From the NCBI RefSeq assembly GCF_037126465.1, contig NC_088204.1, forward strand, positions 78,305,807 to 78,369,806: DNA of 64,000 nt. The letters run 5' to 3'. The position numbers and the translations under genes were made by a program. Every line of letters begins with the position of its first letter. Positions within the stretch are counted from its first letter, which is position 1. The notes beneath the pieces are model-generated. The model was not told the origin of the DNA. It did no database searches and worked only from the letters and a program-made list of their open reading frames with translations. The stretch is from Ornithodoros turicata (lineage: Eukaryota; Arthropoda; Arachnida; Ixodida; Argasidae). Of this stretch, positions 13,801 through 23,296 are shown in pieces.

Positions 13801-16800
13801 AGCATTGTTTAGGTTAGCCTAGCATCAGGCTGTCCACAAATGCCATCAGGCTGTCTACAAATGTGGAGGAATTTGGTTGAAACTTACGGATAATATTGTT
13901 TTTGTTATTTATTTTCTCGCATTCTGCGGTGATCTCGGTGTCGTTTGCAAATTTTATCTGATCCGGATGACTTTTGGTTGTCACTGTGCTGATTTTCTTA
14001 GCACCTCTTATCCCCTTTTTGCTGTATAACTTGGAACGCAGTTGGTACGAGTAATTGTCTCTCACATTTATTTGGGGTAACTTGGGACGAAGTGTTGCAG
14101 CCCCCTTTTAACGAGCAGTAGCCTTCTGCACGGCCTGCCGTGATACAGATTTTTGTGCTGGTGCACAATGCTCAATGGGCGTATTGTATTTCTAGTTGAC
14201 CCTTTTTGAGAAAGAGCTAGCAGTGTATCTGGAGCTGGAGAAATTCGTGGATGGCTCCACTCTTCGAGTCGTGGCCGAGAATGACTGTCGACGTCTGCAC
14301 TGCAGCCTTCGAGACCTTTCGTCCCTCCTGCAAGCCGTGGGCAGCCTCGGGGAGAATGCTTCCACTACTTACAACACAGTGTCCAAGTATGACTCCAATT
14401 CATCACCTTATGGTCACTCTCAATAAGAGAATACTGTGATACTGTTAATGTGCAAAAGCGCCTAGCTTTTGCGCGTTGAAAAAATTACTGAATTTTAATG
14501 GTGTGCACGAATTTTGATAAAGAAATGAGATGGCATTTAAAAATGCATTATTTTCTTTAAAAGCTTTGTTTTCTCAGCTGATTGTATGGGTTACCAGAAA
14601 GCAATAAACGATGTAGTAAGCAGTTAGTAAATTAGTAGCAGAAAGTAGACAACCTACTTTGTAACAAAAGCACGTTGAATGCAACTCTTATCGAAGACAC
14701 AGAATAAAAAATCAATCAAAACTATTTGAATTGAATTTGAATTTATTTAAACTTTACAATGCTTAATGAGTAATACAATTCATAAAATTCAATTATTGAT
14801 TCAGTTCAATTCAAATATTGAAAACAAACTGCAAAAAGCATCTTTGTTTTACAGTATGACACTTTTTTTTTACTAAACGTAATATGCTTACAAAATACTT
14901 TTTTTTTTCTTCAGGATTTTTTTTTTCGCACTTTTCGGTCACGAGACTTTGTGGTGCTGTAAGGGCACCACTCTGCTCCATGAAAACCCTATTTTGGGCA
15001 GAGGCAGCTGCGTTCATTATAGCATGTTTTTTTTTTTCTCCCTTATTCTAATATACCCCATTCTAAAAGTTTTCTTTAAAGTATCTTTAACTGTTCATGC
15101 AGGCTCTGCCATAGCATTCATTCCCTTGACATATGAGGGCAGTTACAGATGGAACAACAGTACACTGCAACTGAAATCCCGCAAATGATTTATTGCACAA
15201 AGGAAAAGCATCCCAGTCGTAGGGAAAGGAGGTGCAGGAAGGATTGCTAGTGCATCCAGGAATGCAGGCCATGAGTGCAGCTTCCATAATAGCACGTGTG
15301 TGCGGTTCCTTAGTGTGGTATACGCACTCAGTGTCCTGAAAGAGTGGAACACACCCTGAACAACTATCTATGTATATATGTATATATCATTTGATAACTC
15401 AGAAGGGTGTCAGAACTTGTAGCTAAGGAGCCATGTGCACATGTTATTATGGGAGCTGCACTCAAGGCCCACATTCGTGGAAGCGTTAGCCAACCCCCCA
15501 TTAGATTTACACCCTTTCCCGTTGCACCTACTTTCCGCTTGACAGTGGTGCTTTTCCCCTGCGTAATAAACCGTTAGCTGGTTTTGTGTGCCGTTGTCTC
15601 CCTCTTTAATTGTCCTCATTCTCGAATAGACGAATCTCCCGTCCGAGTTTTCACCGGCTGGCTCGCCTAATCCTTCTTCCCGCATTACAGGATCTGCCAC
15701 ACTGCCAGCTACAGCAGCCGTATGCGGTTCTACGACATGAAGACGGCTGCCCCCAGTGTACTTCAGTGGGACCTCATTGAAGTGTACGTTGTCTTTATGC
15801 AAGCAGAAACAGCGTAGAGTACATGTACGTCCGTCTGTTGCCAGGCACGCGCAGTTGCTGGCTGCCCTCAAGGCATTCTCCCATTGGCTGTCTCAGTGCC
15901 ACACGGAGTGCCTCCAGAACGGTGCCAGAAAAGACGAGTTCACGACGCTGGTTGGAGGCTATGTAGATGCTGCGCTGCCCTGCATACAACGGGAGGTACG
16001 CTGTTTTTATCCAGGTCCTCCAAGTTCAGGACTGTGTGCAGGGTGTTTTCAGGAATTTTGCGGTTGTTTCTGCACTTTCAATAGTCTTTGGATATCCGAC
16101 GGTGTTGAGCTTGGGTGTCAAAGGATACGTAAACATTGCAGGAAGCGCAGAAGCAGCCATTAACTTAATCTCTGGCTACCGTGTGCTATACATAGGGCCT
16201 GACTTTTTAGGGTTAAACCCGTATCTGCCCGATATTTACCCCCCGAACGAAATCTGTAAAATTTGGGTTTAACCCGAATCTACCCGAAAACATCCGGGTC
16301 GCGTGGCGCACTCGTAAGCGTGCATTAAAATGAAGTTTGATAACATTGCTAAACATTAGTTCCATGTCAAGACAAATTTTTATTAAACAAAAAAAAATCA
16401 CCCGAATACACCCGAATTCCTGACGACAGAATATGCCGTAACGGGATTTAACCCGAATACACTCGAATTTTTGAATGAAAAATATCACCCGATATTTACC
16501 CCCCCGAATGTGGCCAAAAATAAAACCCGAAAAAGTCAGGCCCTAGCTATACGTAGAGCCCCTAGCTTTCTGCGAATGCGTGATTTCATCGAAAAATTGT
16601 GCGTAATTCGTCGTGTCTTGCGGAACCTGCTATTAACGTATCTGTTTTATTTATAATTAGGGTTCCGCGATTTCGGTGTTTATTTTTGGGTGGATTCGGC
16701 GTATGTTTTTCGGTGTTTATTGGTTTTCACGAAATCAGCGCTTTTCGATGTTTTTTCCTCTCGTGTACATTGTTTACCCAACAGTTTGGCGAGTAGAAAT

Positions 16801-19800
16801 AAAATGTAATATTTCCGCACGACGCTCATTCACCATGGCGTTGTTCGCTGCGGTGGCTTTCTACGGTCATTTTTTGCGCACACACACACAAAAATCAAAT
16901 TGGGAGTAGGTTTACACATTTATATTTTTCACAGCCATCACATTTCTGTATGGTTTTCTGATCTGCATCAACAACTTGCTGGTCACGTGCAGCAATTTAT
17001 CCCTGTCATGTCCTGGAATGTCCTTCTGTATTAGGTGTTTTTCAATTAAAACCGAATTCGGGAAAATTTACCCGGCGTATGTTTTTCGGTGTTTTTCGAT
17101 TAAAGCTGAAAACGCAGAACCCTATTTATAATGTATGTTAATGTAATGTAAGGTATAATGATTATAAAATTACCTGGCTCAATTAGACTCGGTACGGAAA
17201 CTATAAATGCAGTCAGTGAACATTTTCCAGTGTAAACCTCTAAAAGAGTAGGAGATGTCACTGTGTGCTTTGTCTGTACAGCAGCAGGCTCTGTCACAGT
17301 TTACATTTCCGTCCCGCAGAGTCCCGAAAAAGTGACGCACAGCGCCGCCCACCTTCTCCTATCCCTAACGCTGGTACGGCCATCATTCCTATTCTCACTG
17401 CCACTGATGCAGCAGTTCTTCGTGGCTGTCTGCGATCATACGCAACGACCGTTGCCACCACAGGTCAGTTTGCCCTTTCCCTTAGATATTGACAAGGTTG
17501 ATTGATTTAGTCGAGTCAGTATATAACGCCTTATTTTAGTATTCTGCCTGAATTAATGGTTGTCTCATTTGGCAAATGCTCGTGCAAATGGTTAAGCTAG
17601 AAAAATGTTTCGGGAGGTGTTCTATGGGAACTTTACATGGGGGGAGAGGACTTACCCTCATTTTCTCTCTCCCAAATGCACTGCTCAAAGTACAGTTTCA
17701 GGGGGGAGGAGGTTTGAACAAGGGACCGAAACCAAAACAGATCCAAAAACCGCTTGCAACCCAAATTTTCTCAAGAACCGTAACCGCGACTCAGTATCGG
17801 CAATTAACCGAAAGTGGAACCTGAACCGAGAAATGTGATTTTGGTTACGGTTGGTTACCGGTTCATATGAATCGGTTAAAGTGTGAACGCAAACAACCCC
17901 CCCCCCCCCCCCCCTGGCTATGCCACTGCCCCGCATCATGCACATCTTGTTGCTGACAATCCTGAAAAGTGGATTACGCAAAGTTGTGGACTCGTTTACA
18001 GCACAAACATGTGTCATTGTATGCAAAGACCTCCCGTTTGCCTCCCGTATGCTTCCCGTATGCTTCCCGTATCTGACTTTGAAATTTTAATAATATTAAA
18101 ATAGTTTTGATTTTTACATCGCAAGGCAACTATGGTCACGAGCAACGCCGCAATGTTCAATCTGTGGGTTAATTTCACCAATCCTTCAGTTATTTAACAT
18201 ACAATGAAATCCTAGCATGCAACACCCTGTATTTAACAACGGATGATCATGTGTCCGAGCATACCATACCACGCTGCTGGTGCACTCTCCTGTGTTTGAT
18301 CCCGCAACCTCGGAGTGCGCCGACACATCCTGAGAGTTCTCATGTTGAGAAAGGACATTTGTTACCATTTTCGGTACATAACCGACTCATGCTGACCCCC
18401 AGGCGGAGCTGTTGGTGCTGCGGTCGTTGCACAACATGGTTGTTCTTCCCTGGCCGTCGACCTGCGATGCCTCTCAGGAGTGGGACACACGAGCCACTCA
18501 CCACAGGCGGCTGGTGGCGTCTGTCACCAGGGTGCTCTCGCAGATCACAGCGGCGCCACAGTTCGCCACCAATCAGCAGCTACAGCTGCAAAGTACGTAC
18601 TTGTGTCGTAAAAGGAAGGGCCCGTAGAGTGGAACGACTCACAGAAGTAACACTTGTTCAGCGCGGCCATCGGTCAAGTGGATGGTGGCGGTGGTGCACG
18701 ACCTGGTGGACAGTTTACAGGGTACGTCGACGCGGACCAAGCAGCTGTGTCATCAGGGATGGAGCGACGTCTTCAACGGCATCCTGGCATTGTTTCCTAT
18801 CTACCTCAACGATAAAGGTGCCTGTCTGTGCTTGATCTCGTGCTTTCTTTGTTGCACATTAACTTTTAACCTTTAACCTAATTAACCTTTGGCAGACATG
18901 ACGGAAGGAATCCTGGACGTCCTGCTGTCCATGTTCCGCGTGCTCCAGCCGCAGCTCGGCGTTGCCTTTGTGGAGAGGATGCTGCAGACTTTCTTGAACC
19001 TCTTTACCAGGTAGATATTTGGCATACTTTTTAAGGGACCCTGAATATTGAATTTATTGTACACGTTCTCTAACATGTTTGGCAGTTCAGTCGAGCCGCG
19101 CTGCTGTGTCCGCCGTGAGCAGCCTCGAGCACCTGTGCGACGAGGTCCTAAGAGTCCTACATGTTACATGTCGCGTTACGTTACGTAATTGTAACATGTT
19201 TATGTAGTGCTTTTGACACAATCTTTCATCCGTTCCCTTTGTTGTTCGAGCAGTCAAACTATATTTGGGCGAGTTTATTTACAGGGACCAGTTGCAAGAA
19301 TGCATTATCAAAGAAGGCAGTGCCGGAATTAGGGTTGTCGAAAAGTAAGCGATACTTGTTTCTTCTTTACATTGTGTTAATGGGGTGAGGGAGTTCTCCA
19401 GGAACAGCTCGCTGCAAAGTAGGTTCTCCAGAAAGTGGGGACAGCTTGGATTGGCACTCCGGTGCCAGATCGTTGGAGAAGGCCTGTAGACGAGCATCCT
19501 TCTAAAACTCCTGAGTGCACTCACTGGAAACTCACTAGTCTGTGGAAAACTGGAGAAGCAAAAGAATTTGAAGGCTGCAATTTGATTGACATCCTGGCTA
19601 TTGTTCGAGTTCCTTTTGTAACTGGCAGTCTCGAAAATGTGCGTACTAAATAGTTGTTGCCCCAGAGCTAGAGATGGTTTCTTTACTCCAAATTTCCAAG
19701 CAGAGCAATAGGGATAGCTTTTTTCCAGGAAATTCCGGCCCACTCTCGACATTCCGCGTCCGCTCGTGTCATGTTTTCCATCAAATAGCTGTCGTACTGT

Positions 19801-22260
19801 GCCACTATTTCACATAGATTTTTTGATACCGTGGTCAGTGATCAGTGAGCAATAAAATGACACCGTTGCGTTGAATGTGACTGGAACGCACGCGATCGTT
19901 CCACTTAACGCAGTAAATTAAAATGAAAGGAACGCGACTGCTTCATCCCAGGTTTATCAGCATTCTACAGGAAGTAGTGCAGGAACCCAGTTCCGCCTTC
20001 AAAGCCTTTCTACCCAGGATCATCGACCTATGCATGGACGAGATTTATCCCATCGTGGCCGAGGTGAGTACGCCGTATGTCCAGCGCTCGACTCTTAACT
20101 TCAAACGGAGGGGCGTTTTTTGTTTCTTTTTTTCTCTCGCAGAGGCCGTCGCCCGAAGTGAAGCAGTCTCTCTTCGAACTGGTCGAGCATTTCCTGTTGC
20201 ACAACTGGCGTTACTTCTTCACCGGCGCCCTCTTGTCCGAGCAGACGCTCAACCACAGGGAGCAGTTCGTGAAGCTCATGCAAGCGTACGGCCAGTCCTT
20301 TCTGCAGCCGGACATCAACGTCTTTCGGCACAACCTCAACGCCCTCGAGTCGCTCAACCGAAAGTGGAAGCTTTATCACAAGGTGGCGCTCTAACCTTCT
20401 CGTTCCTGCCCCCTTCATTATCGTGCCCTTGTTGCGTGTGGCTGCTTACGCCGAAGCGTTTCTACGCATAAATGTCGATGCAACAGAGTTATACCCCTAC
20501 CACACGGGCAGTTTTCAATGATCATTGAGTTCAATGGTCATTGAACACGCGCGTTGTGCCACCAAACGTGTAACGTGTCAACTTCGCAAAAAGCATTGGA
20601 CCCAATGCTCCCTGAAAGGTTGACACGTTACATCCCAGATGGCGCCATGCGCGTGTTCAATGACCATTAGTTTCAGTGATAATTGAAAACTGCCTGTCTG
20701 TCAGGGGTATTACAGACAAAACTTTGTCGCTTAAAGCATGCCTGTGTCGTCTGTTGCAGGCACCGTTTCGAGATGGAATGCTGCCGCAGTTTGTGCAAGT
20801 GCTGCTGCAGTGCTTGGCAACGCGTTCGCACGACCTTCTCAGGGAGGAGATACATCTAGTGCTGCACAACATGGCTGCCGTCAACTTGGATACCTTCTAC
20901 GCCTCCTTGCTGCCGGCTTTCATCGCCTCCTGTCAGGGCATCGACCAGAACCAGAAGCGGACCTTGACGGAGTCTCTTAAGAGAGAACCGGTGATCGCCA
21001 TGTTTTTCTTTCTCTGTCTAGCGTTAGTTTGTACTGTGCACGGTTGGACTTTGATGACGCAAAATTACCTGTTTCTGAGATTTTTCTCGAGTTGAAAGCA
21101 AATTGGTTTTTACCTCTATGTAACAAATAAATTTCCAGATTGTTTTTCTGAACTTCGTTACATCCAGAGATTTTGACTATCATTAGTACTCAAACTGGCT
21201 AGCTGTAGCAAATATAGAGATTAGAGCAGATTAATAGCGCTGAGTGCCATAGTCAAATATAGCAGATATGCAGATGTAGCAGTATCATGCAGCAGCAGAT
21301 GTCCAATGAGTTGCTAATGAATTAATGAGAGTATGGTGCAAAATGTAAGAAATGAACTGCAGAGCATTAAGAATTCATTTTTTCGAGCTGCCTGAACTAT
21401 ATGTTGTCTACACAGGCTGTCTGTATGACTTGTGGTTAAATAGAGTAAGAGCGTAATTACACCAATCGGTGATAGATAATGTGCATCATAATTTTGATGT
21501 TGATTGATATCTTTATTGTATCTCACCCCCGGTGTGGCTTATTAATTATTATGCTCGTTAAATGTTCGTAGCTTGAGATTAAGTATTTTGTGTGCCATTA
21601 TACCGAGATCTTGCTGTTGTTCACGGTACTGTAACAAAATTTTAAGATTGTATTGTATCCGGCTAGATGAGTCAGCATAAGAGTGCATATGTTAATCAGT
21701 CACAATGATCAAATAGCAGTGATAGCCACTAACTACTTTTACAGTAGTTTAACTATAACTACTAACTACCTTGCAATGGAGTAGTTTAACTAGTAGTTCA
21801 ACTACTTTTCATGGGGGTAGTTAAAACCTCTACTTTAACTACTACAATGTAGTTTAACTACATCTATAACTAACTAACTAACTTAACGTTGTCCATCAAC
21901 ACCAATCCCATTCTATAGCTCACAGTAAAAGTCGGAAGCACAGTCGTGCCGTAAAGCTTGCGGCAAAGTCGGAAGCAGTACTAGTTGGCGCCTGTAGTAG
22001 CCTAACTGCCCTAGTTAACTGTACTCGAATTGTAGTTTAACTAGTAGTTGCACGCTTCGTTTCTGTAAGTAGTTGATAACTACTGTTTAACTACAATCTA
22101 GTAGTTTAACGACATGTAGTTAACTACTGGCCATCACTGTCAAATAGCATAATTAACATGCGGGTTACAATCTTTGCAGGACCTGCCATCGTTCACGCAG
22201 TCACTGCAGAACCTGATCAACGACCTCCGTTACTATCACATGTGCAATAACAGTCTATGA
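4840..22260 (+). CDS. XPO6: Exportin-6
   Basis: Exportin-6 is a karyopherin-beta family receptor that carries actin-profilin out of the nucleus with RanGTP. I place 23 exons: 4840-4921, 4980-5092, 5486-5683, 6415-6574, 8334-8441, 8500-8693, 11199-11398, 12581-12695, 12752-12846, 13066-13174, 13235-13321, 14196-14386, 15691-15783, 15845-15995, 17320-17463, 18403-18592, 18662-18817, 18896-19010, 19285-19344, 19952-20063, 20143-20382, 20760-20990 and 22180-22260. They sum to 3225 bases (1074 residues plus stop; human 1125) with matching phases. Strong matches to the human protein are TNERKREIE, VRNKLCK, LLKTASEELACPRDDLSVS, SRLEELDES-type spacing, VAENDCRRLHCSLRDLSSLL, LHNWRYFF, YGQSFLQPDI, SHDLLREEI and DLRYYHMCNNSL-stop. 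The N-terminus is uncertain: either ATG at 4846 is used or a short upstream coding exon exists. Introns are loaded with transposons. Confidence 0.95.
5092..5240 (+). repeat. About 48-bp tandem repeat starting at the XPO6 exon 2 donor site
   Basis: Repeated blocks carry GTGAGTGTCGTCTGC (5093), GTGCGTGTCGTCTGC (5130), GTGAGTGTCGTCTGC (5178) and a decayed gtgagtgcc (5226). GAAGTTGTTTCTCA is shared between units. The first copy is the real splice donor of exon 4980-5092. Confidence 0.7.
5835..5936. repeat. Perfect 30-bp stem hairpin in XPO6 intron 3
   Basis: The left arm 5835-5864 and the right arm 5907-5936 are exact reverse complements (core GGTTAAGAGCATCAACTG) around a 42-base loop. No family is recognised. 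Confidence 0.8.
5985..6130. repeat. Degenerate GTAACTAGTTAC-rich repeat
   Basis: Several imperfect copies of AGTAACTAGTTACT and its variants sit here, and similar words flank 6660-6732 and 7369-7410. The pattern resembles the ends of hAT-like elements, but no clean termini or duplication can be set. Confidence 0.35.
6733..7368 (-). mobile_element. Pogo/Tigger-like element remnant with partial DDE transposase
   Basis: Inverted ends CCGTATTTTCTCGAATCTAA and, on the other strand, CCGTATTTATTCGAATCTAA are flanked by TA (6731-6732, 7369-7370), the duplication used by Tc1/mariner/pogo elements. A minus-strand reading frame (about 7224-6766) encodes the C-terminal part of a pogo-type DDE endonuclease. 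It shows PGGMTSQLQLLDICLNKPL followed by DRVREMYNEWL, as in Tigger/jerky proteins. The N-terminal DNA-binding region and the first catalytic acidic residues are missing, so this is an internally deleted, non-autonomous copy. It appears to sit inside an older TAACT-rich repeat in XPO6 intron 4. Confidence 0.8.
8947..9074. repeat. Palindromic element with tRNA-like core
   Basis: The two halves are inverted copies about a centre near 9010. The left half reads AAGTCACCGAAAAGGTTAGC and the right half reads GGCTAACCTCTTCAGTGACT. Each arm contains a GGACTCGAACCCACA-like stretch resembling a tRNA B box. A related copy lies at 34130-34234. Confidence 0.6.
10080..10728. mobile_element. hAT-like MITE, family A, copy 1
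   Basis: Termini are CAGCGATGGCCAGTAG and, inverted, CAGTGATGGCCACTAG. The flanking 8-bp duplication is GTAAAATC/GTAAAATA (7 of 8). The interior is dominated by AGTTAACTAC/TAGTTAAACTA words around a unique core (GCAAGCTTTACGGCATGACT). No coding capacity is seen. It lies in XPO6 intron 6. Confidence 0.8.
11806..12114. mobile_element. hAT-like MITE, family B, copy 1
   Basis: Termini are TAGGGCCCTGTG and its inverted form CACAGGGCCCTA. The exact 8-bp duplication GGTGTGTG is at 11798-11805 and 12115-12122. The interior is rich in TACCCC/ACCCGA words. It lies in XPO6 intron 7. Confidence 0.85.
13330..14110. repeat. Dispersed repeat, copy 1
   Basis: Blocks such as ATTGTCCTGCATGCCAGAG and TTGGGACGAAGTGTTGCAGC recur in diverged form and the same order at about 32220-32830. 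No termini or coding potential are resolved. Confidence 0.45.
16193..16545. mobile_element. hAT-like MITE, family B, copy 2
   Basis: Termini are TAGGGCCTGACTTTTT and inverted AAAAAGTCAGGCCCTA, with the 8-bp duplication GCTATACA/GCTATACG (7 of 8). The interior repeats AACCCGAAT and TACCCGA words. It lies in XPO6 intron 14. Confidence 0.85.
16658..17124. mobile_element. hAT-like MITE, family B, copy 3
   Basis: Termini are TAGGGTTCCGCGATTT and inverted AAAACGCAGAACCCTA, with the exact 8-bp duplication TTTATAAT at 16650-16657 and 17125-17132. The interior is rich in TTTTTCGGTGTTT words. It sits just 112 bases from the previous element. Confidence 0.85.
17892..17914 (+). repeat. Poly(C) tract
   Basis: A run of about 18-20 C is followed by CTGGCTATGCCACTG, which looks like the right end of a hAT-type repeat whose left end I cannot find. 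Confidence 0.5.
20492..20709. mobile_element. PIF/Harbinger-like MITE with TTA duplication
   Basis: Long inverted ends (about 60 bases, each containing TTCAATG.TCATTGA words and GCGCGTGTTCAATG) are bounded by TTA at 20489-20491 and 20710-20712. A 3-bp TTA duplication is typical of PIF/Harbinger. A diverged relative is at about 54495-54712. Confidence 0.7.
21717..22139. mobile_element. hAT-like MITE, family A, copy 2 (opposite orientation)
   Basis: Termini are CAGTGATAGCCACTAACTAC and inverted CAGTGATGGCCAGTAG, with the exact 8-bp duplication TCAAATAG at 21709-21716 and 22140-22147. The core (GTGCCGTAAAGCTTGCGGCA) is the reverse complement of the core in the copy at 10080-10728, so the two lie inverted in introns of the same gene. 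Confidence 0.88.
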
Positions 22261-22392
22261 TGACCGGAAGAGAAGTTTTTATTTATGGACCAGTGTACAT
22301 AAGGACTGTTTTGGACCAGAAGTGTCATCCAGGTTTATAAAGACTGAACCTGCGCTCTAGTATGTGTTTGTACGTTTGTCATATCCAACGGC

Positions 22393-22398
22393 ATTAAA
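22393..22398 (+). terminator. Probable poly(A) signal of XPO6
   Basis: ATTAAA lies 133 bases after the stop codon at 22258-22260. It is the only close match to the canonical signal in the next 200 bases. Confidence 0.45.
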
Positions 22399-22929
22399 TG
22401 TCGTCCGAGGTACGCTGCTTTAGGTTTTGTCTGACAAATCGGGAGGGTGGTTGAGCGAGTGGCTGTTACAGACTCGTGGTTTGGAATCGTGAAAACTATT
22501 TTGCGTAAAAGGTTCACAAAGGGGCAGCCCATAGCCATCAGCGACCTGTCAGAATGCGTAACATTCTGTTCTGTCTCACTGATAATGCAACAGTGTGAAT
22601 ACTCTCTGCCTCAAAAGCCCATGGTTATTAAAAGAAAGAAGTTTAAATAATAAGATATCCTTAGCATATCACAAATTGTGCTGGGAACAACAGCATCAGC
22701 TACATTTCCCTTAATGACCACATGAGGGTCAACGAAAAAAACAGCGAAAAGTTTGAAATTCTCTCGGCCTGTCCAGAGGAAGCAACTTTCAAAACATAGG
22801 ATGCAGGGTGGCTGGAATTCTTCAGCACCCTGCACTTAGAATAGAAAAGGTTCTGAACAACCGGTGTGCGTGCGTGCGTGCAAGTGGGGTTGCGTTCAGT
22901 TTGCTTTATAAATATCAATAGCAAGGCGG

Positions 22930-22936
22930 AAAAAAA
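22930..22936 (-). terminator. Pol III terminator of tRNA-Leu
   Basis: Seven T on the minus strand directly after the tRNA 3' end. Confidence 0.8.
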
Positions 22937-22942
22937 TATTCA

Positions 22943-23026
22943 TGTCAGAAGTGGGATTCGAACCCACGCCCGGAGAACCGGACTGCGACCTGAACGCAGC
23001 GCCTTGGACCGCTCGGCCATCCTGAC
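22943..23026 (-). tRNA. trnL-CAG: tRNA-Leu (anticodon CAG)
   Basis: The minus strand starts GTCAGGATGGCCGAGCGGTC and ends GGTTCGAATCCCACTTCTGAC plus discriminator A. That gives a class II tRNA with a long variable arm and anticodon CAG in GCGTTCAGGTCGC. The acceptor stem pairs GTCAGGA with TTCTGAC through one G-U. A run of seven T on the minus strand (forward 22930-22936) gives a Pol III terminator about 6 bases downstream. A and B boxes are intact and no intron is seen, so this looks like a working gene and not a SINE fragment. Confidence 0.95.
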
Positions 23027-23264
23027 ACATTTATCGGGGTTGCAAGAGAATATATATATAGCTGGTTCAGAAAGAAATATACATATTTATATTGTGTTTA
23101 CGTAAATATAGTTCGTGTTATATTTGCGGATTATTTGTACTGTCAACGCTGTCCATTACAACACTGCAACTCGCTATTTGCCTTTCCTTTGTCTTCCTGC
23201 AACGTACACTTGAGAGCGCCACGCGCTTCCGCCGGTCGGACTTCCCAGCATTCCCTTCCTTACG

Positions 23265-23296
23265 TTGGTCTCTTCTTTTCTGTTCAAGCTGTCGTG
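23265..23296 (+). promoter_or_regulatory. RPL3 probable 5' TOP leader
   Basis: The pyrimidine run CTCTTCTTTTCTG (23270-23282) just before the ATG at 23297 fits a 5' TOP mRNA start. The precise start is inferred. Confidence 0.45.
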
